Positions 24,837-33,996 of a stretch of DNA of 60,086 nucleotides are shown in pieces. This DNA is from Roseburia sp. (GTDB lineage Bacteria > Bacillota > Clostridia > Lachnospirales > Lachnospiraceae). How positions within the stretch are numbered: position 1 is the stretch's first letter; every line of letters begins with the position of its first letter. A model generated the notes under the pieces. The model ran no database searches. It saw only the letters and a program-made list of their open reading frames with translations, and was not told where the DNA came from. The position numbers and the translations under genes were made by a program. The DNA is taken from NCBI GenBank assembly GCA_023662875.1, contig JAMPIG010000008.1:1-60086 (forward strand). The letters are read 5' to 3'.

Positions 24837-26312
24837 ATGAGACTGAAGGAGCTTTTGGAAAATCTGGAATATGAGTGCATACAGGGCAGCCTGGAGACGG
24901 AGATCACGGCTGTCGTCAACGATTCCCGGAAAATTGTGCCGGGATGCCTTTTTCTCTGTATCGAGGGGGCGAATTTCGACGGTCACCGATACGCCGGGGA
25001 GGCGGCGGAGCAGGGAGCGGCCGCGCTGGTGGTGTCGCATTTGCCAGAAGAGCCGCTGTCGGAGGGGGTAACGGTAGTCCGGGCGAAGGATACCCGCTAC
25101 GCCATGGCTTTTATTTCCGCGGCCTGGTTCGGACATCCCGCGGAGAAGCTGAAGGTCATAGGGATTACCGGGACGAAGGGGAAGACAACCACGGCCTATC
25201 TGGTAAAATCGATCCTGGAGCACGCGGGAATCCGGTGCGGGCTGATCGGAACCGTGGAGACGATCATCGGGGACGAGGTGCAGCCGGCGCTCAATACTAC
25301 GCCGGAGTCCAATATTCTGCAGGAGGACTTCGCCAGGATGGCGGAAGCCGGCCTGGAGGCGGTGGTGATGGAGGTGTCCTCCCAGGCCTTGAAGCAGCAC
25401 AGAACTCAGGGATTTCGGTTCGACTACGGTATTTTTACCAACCTGGAGCCGGATCATATCGCTCCCAACGAGCATCCGGACTTCGAGGACTATCTCCGGT
25501 GTAAGGGACTGTTGTTCCGCCAGTGTAAGGTTGGTATTGTCAACGGCGACGATGCTCATACGGAGCAGGTGCTGGAAGGACATACCTGCCAGGTGGAGAC
25601 CTACGGGCTGGGAGAGGGGAATATGCTGCGGGCGGAGCGTCCGGAGCTGATTCATGAGCCGGGGCAGCTGGGCGTGGATTTTCACGTGTCCGGGCTTCTG
25701 GACTTTGATGCCGAAATACCGACGCCTGGGCTTTTCAGCGTCTATAACGCCCTCTGTGCCATCGCGATCTGCCGTCACTTCCAGGTGGACTGTGACACAA
25801 TCCGAAGCGCCCTGCTGGAAGCCAGGGTAAAGGGGAGGATCGAGAAGATTCCGATTTCCCGGAAGTTTACTCTGATGATCGATTACGCCCATAACGCCAT
25901 GGCCCTGGAGAGTCTGCTGACGACCCTGCGGGAATACCATCCCCACAGACTGGTCTGCCTGTTCGGCTGCGGAGGAAACCGCTCCCGGCAGCGGAGGTTT
26001 GAGATGGGGGAGGTCAGCGGAAGACTTGCGGATCTGACGGTTATTACCTCCGACAATCCCCGGTTTGAGGAACCGGAGGCGATTATCGGGGACATCGAGA
26101 CGGGGATGGAGCGGACAGCGGGAAATTATGTGGAAATCTGCGACCGAAAAGAAGCTATCGCCTATGTGATCTCCCACGCGGAGGAGGGGGATATTATCGT
26201 ATTGGCCGGAAAGGGACATGAGGATTACCAGGAAATCAAAGGGAAGAAATACCCCATGGATGAGCGTGTGATCATCCGGGAACTGCTGGACGGAGGTCTG
26301 CAGCATATTTGA
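24837..26312 (+). CDS. murE: UDP-MurNAc-tripeptide synthetase, meso-DAP type
   Basis: 491 residues. Adds the third stem-peptide residue in cytoplasmic peptidoglycan synthesis. The Mur-ligase P-loop GITGTKGKTTT (about 109-119), NTTPES, the carbamoylated-lysine segment EDYLRCKGLLF and the third-domain motif DNPRFEEP are present. DNPR marks selection of meso-diaminopimelate rather than lysine, so the wall is probably DAP-type. Followed by priA, whose ribosome binding site overlaps the stop of this gene. Confidence 0.93.
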   Translation: MRLKELLENLEYECIQGSLETEITAVVNDSRKIVPGCLFLCIEGANFDGHRYAGEAAEQGAAALVVSHLPEEPLSEGVTVVRAKDTRYAMAFISAAWFGHPAEKLKVIGITGTKGKTTTAYLVKSILEHAGIRCGLIGTVETIIGDEVQPALNTTPESNILQEDFARMAEAGLEAVVMEVSSQALKQHRTQGFRFDYGIFTNLEPDHIAPNEHPDFEDYLRCKGLLFRQCKVGIVNGDDAHTEQVLEGHTCQVETYGLGEGNMLRAERPELIHEPGQLGVDFHVSGLLDFDAEIPTPGLFSVYNALCAIAICRHFQVDCDTIRSALLEARVKGRIEKIPISRKFTLMIDYAHNAMALESLLTTLREYHPHRLVCLFGCGGNRSRQRRFEMGEVSGRLADLTVITSDNPRFEEPEAIIGDIETGMERTAGNYVEICDRKEAIAYVISHAEEGDIIVLAGKGHEDYQEIKGKKYPMDERVIIRELLDGGLQHI

Positions 26313-26323
26313 GGGAGGAAGAC

Positions 26324-28612
26324 GTGTCGGAACTTTACGCGGATATCATTGTGGATATCTCTCATGAAAAACTGGATAGGCCCTTTCAATACCGGGTACC
26401 GGAGCGGCTGCGGGGGAAGCTGGAGCCAGGAATGTGCGTCCTGGCACCCTTCGGGGCCGGCAACCGACTCCTGAAGGGGTATGTGGTGGGACTGAGCAGT
26501 CGGTGCAGCTTTGACCCGGCGAAGATCAAGGAAATCAAAGGACTTGCCGAGGGGGACGTAGGCGTGGAGGATCGGATGATCGCTCTGGCGGGATGGATCC
26601 GAAGAAATTACGGATCCACCATGATCCAGGCGCTGAAGACAGTTCTGCCAGCCAGACAGTCGGTCAAAAAGCTGGAGCATCGGATCCTGCAGCGGATCAT
26701 GAGCAGGGAGGAGATCCTTTCCCTGCTGGGGGAGAGTCAAAGGAAGAAGCAGTTCGCCAAGGAGAGGCTGCTGCGGGAGCTGACGGAGCAGGAGAGCATT
26801 CCCTATGAATGGGTGACGGGGAAGCTGGGGGTATCCGCCCGGACGGTGCGGAGCCTGGAGAACGCGGGAGCGGTTCGGCTCGTGAGCACGTCCGCCTTCC
26901 GGAACCCGGTAAAGCTGTCGGAGGAACAGGGGCAGGGCTCGGGCAGGCTTCCCTTAAGCCCCGGGCAGCGGCGGATTGTGGAGGAGGTCATCGGGGACTT
27001 TGACCGGGGAACCCCGGATATCTACCTTCTTCACGGGATTACGGGGAGCGGGAAGACCGAGGTCTATATGGAGATCGCCGAGAGCATGGTAAAGCGCGGC
27101 AGACAGGCCATCGTCCTGATCCCGGAGATCGCCCTGACCTATCAGACGCTGCTGCGCTTTTACCGCCGGTTTGGCAGCCGGGTCAGCGTCATCAATTCCA
27201 GCCTGTCCCCCAGCGAAAAATACGATCAGTGTCAGCGGGCGAAGAACGGGGAGATCGACGTGATCATCGGTCCCCGCTCCGCCCTGTTTACGCCCTTTCC
27301 CAGGCTCGGCGTCATCATCATGGACGAGGAGCATGAGACCAGTTATAAGAGCGAATCCACGCCAAAATACCATGCCAGGGAGACGGCGGTAGAGGTTGCC
27401 AGACTTTCCGGGGCAAGCCTTGTCCTGGGCTCGGCCACACCCTCCATGGAGGCGTATTACCGGGCGGAGAACGGGGAATACAAGCTTTTTACCCTGCGTG
27501 AGAGGCTGACGGGAGGAAGTCTGCCGGAGGTACATATCGTGGATCTGCGGCGGGAGCTGCGGGAGGGCAACCGCTCCATTTTCAGCCGGAAGCTGCAGGA
27601 GCTTCTGACGGATCGCCTGCGGAAGGGGCAGCAGAGCATTCTCTTCCTGAACCGGAGGGGCTACGCCGGATTTCTTTCCTGCAGGGCCTGCGGACACGTT
27701 ATGAAATGTCCGCACTGCGACGTATCCCTTTCGGAGCATAAGGACGGCAGGCTGCTCTGCCATTACTGCGGCTACAGCGAACCGAGGCCTGCGAAGTGTC
27801 CGAAGTGCGGTTCGAAGCATATCAGCGGCTTCCGGGCGGGAACCCAGCAGGTGGAGGAGAAGCTGAGGGAGCTGTTTCCCGGGGTCAGAACCCTGCGGAT
27901 GGACGGGGATACCACAAGGACGAAGGACAGCTACGAGAGGATTCTCTCGGCCTTTTCCAACCGGGAGGCGGATGTGCTCATCGGGACTCAGATGATCGTA
28001 AAGGGACACGATTTCCCAGGGGTAACGCTGGTCGGCGTGCTGGCGGCGGATCTCTCCCTCTCCGCCAACGATTACCGGGCGGGGGAGAGAACCTTCCAGC
28101 TGCTGACCCAGGCGGTGGGAAGAGCCGGGCGGGGAACGCTTCCGGGGGAGGCGGTGATCCAGACCTACCAGCCGGAGCATTACGCGGTGGTTTACGCGGC
28201 CAGGCAGGATTACGAGGGCTTTTACGGGGAGGAGCTTCTCTACCGGGAGATGGGAAGCTATCCCCCGGCGGCGCATATGCTGGCGGTGCAGATCTTCGCG
28301 AAGGACGAGGAGCGGGGAAAAAGGCTGGCGGAGGAGCTGACGGCTCTGCTTCGGGGAAGGGAAACAGACGGGCAGACCCCGGGGGGAAGCCGGAGTCCTG
28401 AGCCGGGGCATCCTGAGGAAATCCGTGTCATCGGGCCTGTGCCCGCGGTCATCGGAAGAATTAATGATATTTTTAGATTTGTGTTCTATGTGAAATGCGG
28501 GAAATATGATAAACTGGTAGAGGCGAAGGATCTGCTGGAGGAGGAGCTGCAGGAGCGTCGGCTGAGGACGGAGACGGTGCAGTTTGACTTTGATCCGGTG
28601 AATACGCTCTGA
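26324..28612 (+). CDS. priA: Primosomal protein N' (PriA helicase)
   Basis: 762 residues from GTG 26324 (GGGAGG at 26313-26318). Restarts collapsed replication forks by 3'-5' helicase action. Order: N-terminal 3'-DNA-binding domain, winged helix, helicase with Walker A HGITGSGKTEVY (about 240-251) and DEEH box, zinc-binding region with four CxxC pairs (CRACGHVMKCPHC, then CHYC and CPKC, about 454-495) and a C-terminal domain. A hydrophilic stretch near residue 690 carries a Gly/Pro-rich insert. Starts the priA-def-fmt-rsmB-rlmN-stp-prkC-rsgA run. Confidence 0.94.
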   Translation: MSELYADIIVDISHEKLDRPFQYRVPERLRGKLEPGMCVLAPFGAGNRLLKGYVVGLSSRCSFDPAKIKEIKGLAEGDVGVEDRMIALAGWIRRNYGSTMIQALKTVLPARQSVKKLEHRILQRIMSREEILSLLGESQRKKQFAKERLLRELTEQESIPYEWVTGKLGVSARTVRSLENAGAVRLVSTSAFRNPVKLSEEQGQGSGRLPLSPGQRRIVEEVIGDFDRGTPDIYLLHGITGSGKTEVYMEIAESMVKRGRQAIVLIPEIALTYQTLLRFYRRFGSRVSVINSSLSPSEKYDQCQRAKNGEIDVIIGPRSALFTPFPRLGVIIMDEEHETSYKSESTPKYHARETAVEVARLSGASLVLGSATPSMEAYYRAENGEYKLFTLRERLTGGSLPEVHIVDLRRELREGNRSIFSRKLQELLTDRLRKGQQSILFLNRRGYAGFLSCRACGHVMKCPHCDVSLSEHKDGRLLCHYCGYSEPRPAKCPKCGSKHISGFRAGTQQVEEKLRELFPGVRTLRMDGDTTRTKDSYERILSAFSNREADVLIGTQMIVKGHDFPGVTLVGVLAADLSLSANDYRAGERTFQLLTQAVGRAGRGTLPGEAVIQTYQPEHYAVVYAARQDYEGFYGEELLYREMGSYPPAAHMLAVQIFAKDEERGKRLAEELTALLRGRETDGQTPGGSRSPEPGHPEEIRVIGPVPAVIGRINDIFRFVFYVKCGKYDKLVEAKDLLEEELQERRLRTETVQFDFDPVNTL

Positions 28613-28662
28613 GGCATGACGGAAGGAGGGCGTCCGCCGGAAAGCGGCGGGCTGTGAGAGGT

Positions 28663-29145
28663 ATGGCAATCAGAAATATACGGGAGATCGGCGAAGAGGT
28701 GTTGACAAAGAAATGTAAGCCGGTGACGGAGATGACGCCCCGGATCCGGGAATTAATTGAGGATATGCTGGAGACAATGTATGAGGCGAACGGCGTGGGA
28801 CTTGCGGCACCCCAGGTAGGGGTGCTGAAGCGGATTGTGGTGATCGATACGACAGGGGAGGATCCCTATATCCTGATCAACCCCCGGATTGTGGAGTCCA
28901 GCGGGGAACAGACCGGCTCGGAAGGGTGCTTAAGCGTTCCCGGGAAATCCGGGCAGGTGACCAGACCGGCCTATGTCAAGGCGGTAGCGCTGGACGTCAA
29001 TATGAAGGAATTCGAGGTGGAGGGCACGGAGCTTTTAGCACGGGCGATCTGCCACGAGCTGGATCATCTGGAGGGGCATCTCTACGTCGAGAAGGTCGAG
29101 GGGCCGTTGCAGGATGTGCAGTATGAGGAGGAAGAAGCGGATTGA
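28663..29145 (+). CDS. def: Peptide deformylase
   Basis: 160 residues from ATG 28663, giving the usual MAIRNIREIG start; an in-frame GTG at 28654 is less likely. Removes the formyl group from nascent proteins. All three motifs are intact: GVGLAAPQ (44-51), EGCLS with metal ligand C89, and H131-E-L-D-H135. A GC-rich hairpin, CCGCCG-GAAA-CGGCGG type, lies in the 50 bases between priA and this gene. Confidence 0.95.
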   Translation: MAIRNIREIGEEVLTKKCKPVTEMTPRIRELIEDMLETMYEANGVGLAAPQVGVLKRIVVIDTTGEDPYILINPRIVESSGEQTGSEGCLSVPGKSGQVTRPAYVKAVALDVNMKEFEVEGTELLARAICHELDHLEGHLYVEKVEGPLQDVQYEEEEAD

Positions 29146-29244
29146 GACCGGGAAGGCTTCGGAGGATGGGAAAGCGGATTGAGAGCGGAAATCTTCGGGT
29201 ATCGGAAAATGGAAACATGCGCAGGAGCGCAGAAAGGAGCAGGA

Positions 29245-30192
29245 ATGAAAATTGTCTTTATGGGAACGCCGGATTTCGCGGCGGGCGCGCTGCGGGCTCT
29301 GATCAGGGCGGGACATGAGATTACGGCGGCGGTGACCCAGCCGGATAAACCGCAGGGCCGCAGCGGGGAACCGCAGCCATCCCCGGTCAAGCGATGCGCG
29401 GCAGAGCACGGGATCGCGGTTCTGCAGCCGAAAAAGATTCGGACGCCGGAGGCGGTGGCGGAGCTGAAGGCTTATCCGGCGGATGTTTTTATCGTGGCGG
29501 CCTTCGGTCAGATTCTCTCGCAGGAAATTCTGGAGCTTCCTCCTTATGGCTGTCTGAACATCCACGCCTCCCTGCTCCCGAAATACCGGGGCGCGTCACC
29601 TATCCAGCGGGCGATTCTAGACGGGGAGGAGAAGACGGGGATCACGATTATGCAGATGGATCCGGGGATCGATACGGGAGATATCCTCTACCAAAAGGAA
29701 ACTGTGATCGAGCCGGAGGACAATTACGAGACTCTGCACGATAAGCTGATGCTTCTGGGCGGGGAGGCGGTGACGGAGGCGCTGGGACTGCTGGAGGCCG
29801 GGAAGCTGACGCCCCGGAAGCAGAACGACGCGGAGAGCTGTTACGCCGCCATGATCGACAAGAGTATGGGACAGATCAATTTTTCCAGACCGGCTATAGA
29901 GATCGACCGGCTGATCCGGGGGTTGACGCCCTGGCCCAGCGCCTACACGGAATACCGGGGGAAGCAGCTGAAAATCTGGAAGGCCCGGCCGACTGTGACA
30001 GAGAATACCTTCGGGCGTAAGCCCGGGGAGATCCTGCGGGTGGAGAAGGACGCCGTAGTCGCGGCGGCGGGAGAGGGCGCATTGCGGATTCTGGAGCTGC
30101 AGCTGGCGGGGAAGAAGCGGATGACGGCCCGGGACTTTCTTCTGGGCGTCCGGATGACGCCGGGAGAGATTCTGGGAGCGGGGCCGCAGTAG
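29245..30192 (+). CDS. fmt: Methionyl-tRNA formyltransferase
   Basis: 315 residues from ATG 29245 (AAAGGAG at 29233-29238); earlier in-frame starts lack a site. Formylates initiator Met-tRNA using 10-formyl-tetrahydrofolate. N-terminal catalytic domain begins KIVFMGTPDFA; CLNIHASLLPKYRGASPI contains the catalytic Asn and His, and GIDTGDIL the catalytic Asp. C-terminal tRNA-binding domain follows from about residue 205. Functional partner of the deformylase encoded just upstream. A gap of about 180 bases to the next gene shows no feature I can name. Confidence 0.95.
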   Translation: MKIVFMGTPDFAAGALRALIRAGHEITAAVTQPDKPQGRSGEPQPSPVKRCAAEHGIAVLQPKKIRTPEAVAELKAYPADVFIVAAFGQILSQEILELPPYGCLNIHASLLPKYRGASPIQRAILDGEEKTGITIMQMDPGIDTGDILYQKETVIEPEDNYETLHDKLMLLGGEAVTEALGLLEAGKLTPRKQNDAESCYAAMIDKSMGQINFSRPAIEIDRLIRGLTPWPSAYTEYRGKQLKIWKARPTVTENTFGRKPGEILRVEKDAVVAAAGEGALRILELQLAGKKRMTARDFLLGVRMTPGEILGAGPQ

Positions 30193-30371
30193 CCGCGTAA
30201 GGCACCCGGCAAACCGTAAAGAGGATCAGGCGCGGTGAAGCGGGATTTTACTGGTCTGATCGTCGAGAAGGCTGTCGAAGGAATCAGGAGAAAATCCGAA
30301 GGGAATCTACCGAAAAAAGAGGGAAAAAGAGAACCCGGGAGAGCGGAAAAGCCCGGGAGACAGGAGGAAGG

Positions 30372-31070
30372 ATGCCATATTTCTACTATGACGCCACATA
30401 TATTCTTGTGGTAATCGGGATGCTGCTCAGCCTGGGGGCAAGCTTCCTGGTAAACCGGGAGATGAGCAAATACAGCAAGGTCAGGAACTCTACCGGGATG
30501 ACCGGGGCGGAGGCGGCCCGGCGGATCCTGAACAACGAGGGACTCTATAACGTTCAGATCGAGTGTCTGGAGTCGAACCAGGGGGATCATTACGATCCGC
30601 GCACCAATACCGTAAGGCTTTCCGCCGATCATTTCAACGAGGCGACTGTTACGGCGGTGGGCGTGGCGGCCCATGAGTGCGGCCATGCCATCCAGCACGC
30701 GAAGGGCTATGCGCCCCTGAATTTTCGGACGGCGCTCGTCCCGGTCGTCAATATCGGCAGCAACTTAGGAATCCCGATTATCCTGCTGGGAGTCTTCTTA
30801 AGCTACAATAATGTGCTGATCCAGATCGGAATCTGGGCCTTCTCCCTGTCCGTCCTGTTCCAGCTGGTAACCCTTCCCGTGGAGTTTAACGCCTCCGCCA
30901 GGGCGGTAGAAAAGATCGACCAGTACGGGCTGATGAGCGTTCAGGAAAACAAAGGCTGCAGGAAGGTACTGCGGGCGGCGGCCCTGACTTATGTGGCGGC
31001 AGCGGCGGCCTCGATCCTGCAGCTGCTCAGACTGATTCTCCTGTTCGGGAATCGCAGAAGGAGAGACTGA
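30372..31070 (+). CDS. YugP-like membrane zinc metallopeptidase
   Basis: 232 residues. N-terminal helix (about 8-27), then a zinc-protease core with H101-E-C-G-H105 (HECGHAIQH), two central helices (about 128-165) and a C-terminal hydrophobic region (about 205-225). It matches the YugP/neutral zinc metallopeptidase family, whose substrates are unknown. Separated from fmt by a 180-base gap; its stop is 2 bases before the rsmB start, so it is cotranscribed with rsmB. Confidence 0.88.
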   Translation: MPYFYYDATYILVVIGMLLSLGASFLVNREMSKYSKVRNSTGMTGAEAARRILNNEGLYNVQIECLESNQGDHYDPRTNTVRLSADHFNEATVTAVGVAAHECGHAIQHAKGYAPLNFRTALVPVVNIGSNLGIPIILLGVFLSYNNVLIQIGIWAFSLSVLFQLVTLPVEFNASARAVEKIDQYGLMSVQENKGCRKVLRAAALTYVAAAAASILQLLRLILLFGNRRRRD

Positions 31071-31072
31071 AC

Positions 31073-32587
31073 GTGGCGGAGAGCGGAAGAGAGATTGTGC
31101 TGGAGATCCTGCTGACTTTGGAAAAGGGGGAGGAATATTCCAGCCGACTGCTGAAGGCAGTGTTGGATAAATACGATTATCTGGAGATTCGGGAGAAGGC
31201 CTTTATCAAGAGGGTGACAGAAGGGACGCTGGAGCGAAGGCTGGAGCTGGACTATTATCTGAACGGCGTTTCCGGCGTGCCTGTGCCGAAGATGAAGCCC
31301 CTGATCCGGAGTCTGCTGCGGATGAGCGTCTATCAGATGCTTTATATGGACAGCGTTCCGGACAGCGCCGTCTGCAACGAGGCCTGTAAGCTGGCGGCAA
31401 AGCGTGGCTTTGGGAGCCTGCGGGGCTTTGTCAACGGTGTGCTCCGGAATCTTGCGCGGAAGAAGGACAGGCTGCCGAAGCCGGATCGGGAGAAGGAGCC
31501 GGTGAGCTGGCTTTCGGTTACGTACTCCATGCCGGAATGGATTGTCCGGCTCTGGCTGGAGGAGTACGGAAGCCGGGTTACGGAAACGCTTTTGAAAGGG
31601 CTGCTGGAGATTCATCCGATCTCTCTGCGGTTCCGGGAGGATTTGGGGGAGGACGGGCTGCGGGAGATGAAGGAGAGGATGGAAGCGGCGGGGGCGGCGC
31701 TGCGGGAAAGCGAGTACCTGCCCCGGCTCTATACCCTGGAATACAGCGGCAATATCACCGGGCTGCCGGGCTTTGCGGAGGGAATGTGGACGGTGCAGGA
31801 CGTCAGCTCGGCGCTGGCGGTGGAGGCCGCCGGAATCCGGAAGACGGATTTTGTATTGGACGCCTGCGCGGCACCGGGGGGGAAGACCCTGCTGGCCGCG
31901 GAAAAGGCGGGAAAGGTTCTGAGCCGGGACATCTCGGAGGCAAAGGCGGAGCAGATTCGGGAAAACGCGGAGCGGATGCGGGCGGAGAACGTCGAGATAC
32001 AGGTGCGGGACGCGACCTGTCCCGATCCTTCTCTTCAGGGGCGGGCGGATGTCCTGCTGCTGGATGTCCCCTGCTCCGGCCTGGGGGTTTCCGGGAAGAA
32101 GCGGGATATCAAATATCGCGTTACGCCGGAAGGAATCTTAAGCCTGACGAAGCTGCAGAAGGAGATTCTCCGGGTCTGCGCCGGGTACGTTAAGCCCGGA
32201 GGGATTTTGATCTACAGTACCTGTACTGTGAACCGGGCGGAAAACCAGGATATGGTTCGCTTCCTGACGAGGGAGCTGGGCTTTGTACCGGAGACTTTGG
32301 AAGGAAGCCTGCCCGAAAGGCTGCTGGAGCAGAAGCGGGAAGCGGAGCGGGAGCTTGTCAGGGAGGAAGGAACGGTCTCAGAGCGGCGGAATACTGCCGC
32401 GGTAGGAAAGAATGCTTCGAGGCAGCAGGACGACGCCCGGGAGGGACAAATCGCTTCTGGGCGGCGAGAGAACGCCCCGGAGAGTGAGCTTACCCCGGAG
32501 GAGGAAGCTGCCTGTATCCAGATTCTGCCGGGCTATATGGAGGCGGACGGGTTCTTTATCGCTAAGCTGCGACGACAGGGAGTGTAA
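31073..32587 (+). CDS. rsmB: 16S rRNA m5C967 methyltransferase RsmB with inserted hydrophilic stretch
   Basis: 504 residues from GTG 31073 (AAGGAG at 31058-31063). N-terminal NusB-like RNA-binding domain (about 1-130), then a SAM-dependent methyltransferase with DACAAPGGKT (about 262-271), DVPCSGLG (about 332-339) and the catalytic YSTCTVNRAEN (about 381-391). Between the last conserved strand regions, about residues 417-475, there is an insertion rich in Arg, Glu, Gln and Ala, after which conserved ILPGYMEADGFFIAKL resumes. The usual length is about 440-450, so the insert accounts for the excess. The core looks active. Confidence 0.92.
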   Translation: MAESGREIVLEILLTLEKGEEYSSRLLKAVLDKYDYLEIREKAFIKRVTEGTLERRLELDYYLNGVSGVPVPKMKPLIRSLLRMSVYQMLYMDSVPDSAVCNEACKLAAKRGFGSLRGFVNGVLRNLARKKDRLPKPDREKEPVSWLSVTYSMPEWIVRLWLEEYGSRVTETLLKGLLEIHPISLRFREDLGEDGLREMKERMEAAGAALRESEYLPRLYTLEYSGNITGLPGFAEGMWTVQDVSSALAVEAAGIRKTDFVLDACAAPGGKTLLAAEKAGKVLSRDISEAKAEQIRENAERMRAENVEIQVRDATCPDPSLQGRADVLLLDVPCSGLGVSGKKRDIKYRVTPEGILSLTKLQKEILRVCAGYVKPGGILIYSTCTVNRAENQDMVRFLTRELGFVPETLEGSLPERLLEQKREAERELVREEGTVSERRNTAAVGKNASRQQDDAREGQIASGRRENAPESELTPEEEAACIQILPGYMEADGFFIAKLRRQGV

Positions 32588-32589
32588 AT

Positions 32590-33645
32590 ATGAGCGAAAA
32601 AAAGGATATCCGGTCGATGACCCTGCCGGAGCTGACGGCGGAGCTGGGGCGGCTGGGGGAGAAGCCCTTCCGGGCCAGACAGATGTACCGCTGGATGCAC
32701 GGAAAGCTGGCGGGAGGCTTCGGGGAGATGACCGATCTCCCGAAGGCGCTGCGGGAAAAATGCGAGGAAAGCTATGAGTTTACAGCTCTGGAAGCCGTAG
32801 AGGTACAGGAGTCCCGGCTCGACGGCACGAAAAAATTCCTGTTCCGGCTGGGGGACGGGAATCTGGTGGAGAGCGTCTGGATGCGGTACAGGCACGGGAA
32901 CAGCGTCTGTATCTCCTCCCAGGCCGGCTGCCGGATGGGCTGTACCTTCTGCGCCTCAACTCTGGACGGGCTGGCCCGGAATCTGCTCCCGGCGGAGATG
33001 CTGGGGCAGGTGTACGAGATTCAGAGAATCACGGGGGAGCGGGTCTCGAATGTAGTCGTCATGGGAACCGGGGAGCCGCTGGATAACTATGAAAACCTGC
33101 TGACCTTCCTTCGGATGCTGACGGACGAAAACGGCCTGCATATCAGCCAGCGGAATGTCACGGTGTCTACCTGCGGGATTGCCCCCGGGATCCGGAGGCT
33201 GGCGGAGGAAGGACTGCAGATCACGCTGGCCCTGTCCCTCCATGCCGCCACGGACGAGAAGCGGCAGCGGCTGATGCCCATCGCGAAGCGCTACTCGATC
33301 CGGGAGCTGACGGAGGCCTGCGCCGACTATTTCAGGAAGACGGGCCGGAGGATCACCTTTGAGTACAGTCTGATCGGCGGAATCAATGATACGGACGAGG
33401 ACGCGGCGAAGCTGGCGGCGCTGGCGGGGCCTCTGCACTGTCATGTGAACCTGATTCCGGTCAACCCGGTCCGGGAGCGGAATTACGTACAGTCGGAGGC
33501 AGCCAGAATACGGGCCTTCCAAAAGAGGCTGGAGAGGAAAGGAATCAACGTTACGGTTCGAAGGGAAATGGGCCGGGACATCGACGGGGCCTGCGGGCAG
33601 CTGCGGCGGAGATATGCGGAAATCCCGCAAAAGCAATCGATCTGA
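32590..33645 (+). CDS. rlmN: Dual-specificity 23S rRNA/tRNA methyltransferase RlmN
   Basis: 351 residues. Radical-SAM enzyme that methylates A2503 of 23S rRNA and A37 of some tRNAs. Cluster motif C114-x3-C118-x2-C121 (CRMGCTFC); the cross-linking cysteine is expected in the STCGI stretch (about 196-200) and the C-terminal ACGQLRR (about 336-342). Starts 2 bases after rsmB. The last five codons (from about 33629) are made of sequence belonging to a repeated toxin-module copy, read in another frame, so the natural 3' end of the gene has been replaced by a recombination junction. The conserved ACGQLRR lies before this point. Confidence 0.93.
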   Translation: MSEKKDIRSMTLPELTAELGRLGEKPFRARQMYRWMHGKLAGGFGEMTDLPKALREKCEESYEFTALEAVEVQESRLDGTKKFLFRLGDGNLVESVWMRYRHGNSVCISSQAGCRMGCTFCASTLDGLARNLLPAEMLGQVYEIQRITGERVSNVVVMGTGEPLDNYENLLTFLRMLTDENGLHISQRNVTVSTCGIAPGIRRLAEEGLQITLALSLHAATDEKRQRLMPIAKRYSIRELTEACADYFRKTGRRITFEYSLIGGINDTDEDAAKLAALAGPLHCHVNLIPVNPVRERNYVQSEAARIRAFQKRLERKGINVTVRREMGRDIDGACGQLRRRYAEIPQKQSI

Positions 33646-33663
33646 TCGATCGGCAGAAACATC

Positions 33664-33703
33664 AAAAAAGCAACCGCACACGCCAAAGTTAGGTTGCTTT
33701 TTT
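33664..33703. terminator. Bidirectional terminator, copy 1
   Basis: AAAAAAGCAACC (33664-33675) pairs perfectly with GGTTGCTTTTTT (33692-33703), 16-base loop. Ends in a T-run on both strands; it is also the terminator of rlmN. Confidence 0.85.
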
Positions 33704-33753
33704 GAAGGCACATATTAACGGAGGCGAACCGTTGTCTTACGGGACGCTTCTAA
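33664..33753 (-). ncRNA. Predicted antisense RNA of copy 1 (no cognate toxin frame)
   Basis: The - strand promoter at 33787-33759 would start an RNA near 33753 that runs leftward to the bidirectional terminator, about 90 nt. Its toxin partner is truncated, so it is an orphan or a second antitoxin dose for the intact copy. Confidence 0.5.
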
Positions 33754-33758
33754 TATGC

Positions 33759-33787
33759 ATTATAACCCCTGGCGAGAAGAAAAACAA
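33759..33787 (-). promoter_or_regulatory. Antisense promoter, copy 1
   Basis: On the - strand: TTGTTT (33787-33782), 17-base spacer, TATAAT (33764-33759). Confidence 0.65.
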
Positions 33788-33816
33788 TAAAATATTCAGA
33801 TAAGAGTAAAATATTA

Positions 33817-33845
33817 TTGCTAATAGCCATAAAATGTATTATAAT
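33817..33845 (+). promoter_or_regulatory. Promoter for the toxin mRNA
   Basis: TTGCTA (33817-33822), 17-base spacer, TATAAT (33840-33845). From the -10 box to about 40 bases downstream the sequence resembles the antisense promoter region of copy 2 read on the other strand (shared GCGTCCC and CGGTTCG blocks), so the module is bounded by an imperfect inverted repeat. Confidence 0.7.
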
Positions 33846-33930
33846 AAATACGCGTCCCAAAACGGAACAGCGGTTCGTCTCTCGCCATATGTACATATGA
33901 GAGCTTCCAGAATCAACAGGAGGTGATTCA

Positions 33931-33996
33931 ATGGAAAATATACGAGAGGAAATTTCTTTGAGATGTTGGAAACGATTCTCAGGATTGCGGGAATGA
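33931..33996 (+). CDS. Short leader ORF or frameshifted start of the small toxin
   Basis: 21 residues beginning MENIREEISL, preceded by AGGAGGTGAT (33918-33927), close to a perfect match to the 3' end of 16S rRNA. It ends inside the toxin frame. Adding one base near 33960 would join MENIREEISL to the toxin frame in a single protein, so either the toxin has suffered a 1-base deletion or this is a leader whose translation is coupled to the toxin ATG at 33963. Confidence 0.5.
   Translation: MENIREEISLRCWKRFSGLRE

Larger units (their letters stand above)
33629..33780 (+). repeat. Truncated copy 1 of the small toxin/antisense-RNA module
   Basis: About 150 bp, closely similar to 34022-34174. It contains the last 19 codons of the toxin frame, the bidirectional terminator and the antisense promoter, but no toxin start. 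Its left end is fused to the last codons of rlmN. Confidence 0.85.

Noticed and set aside
24747-28669. Long - strand frames opposite murE and priA (519 and 571 codons)
   Set aside because: Antisense to two certain housekeeping genes and without recognisable domains.
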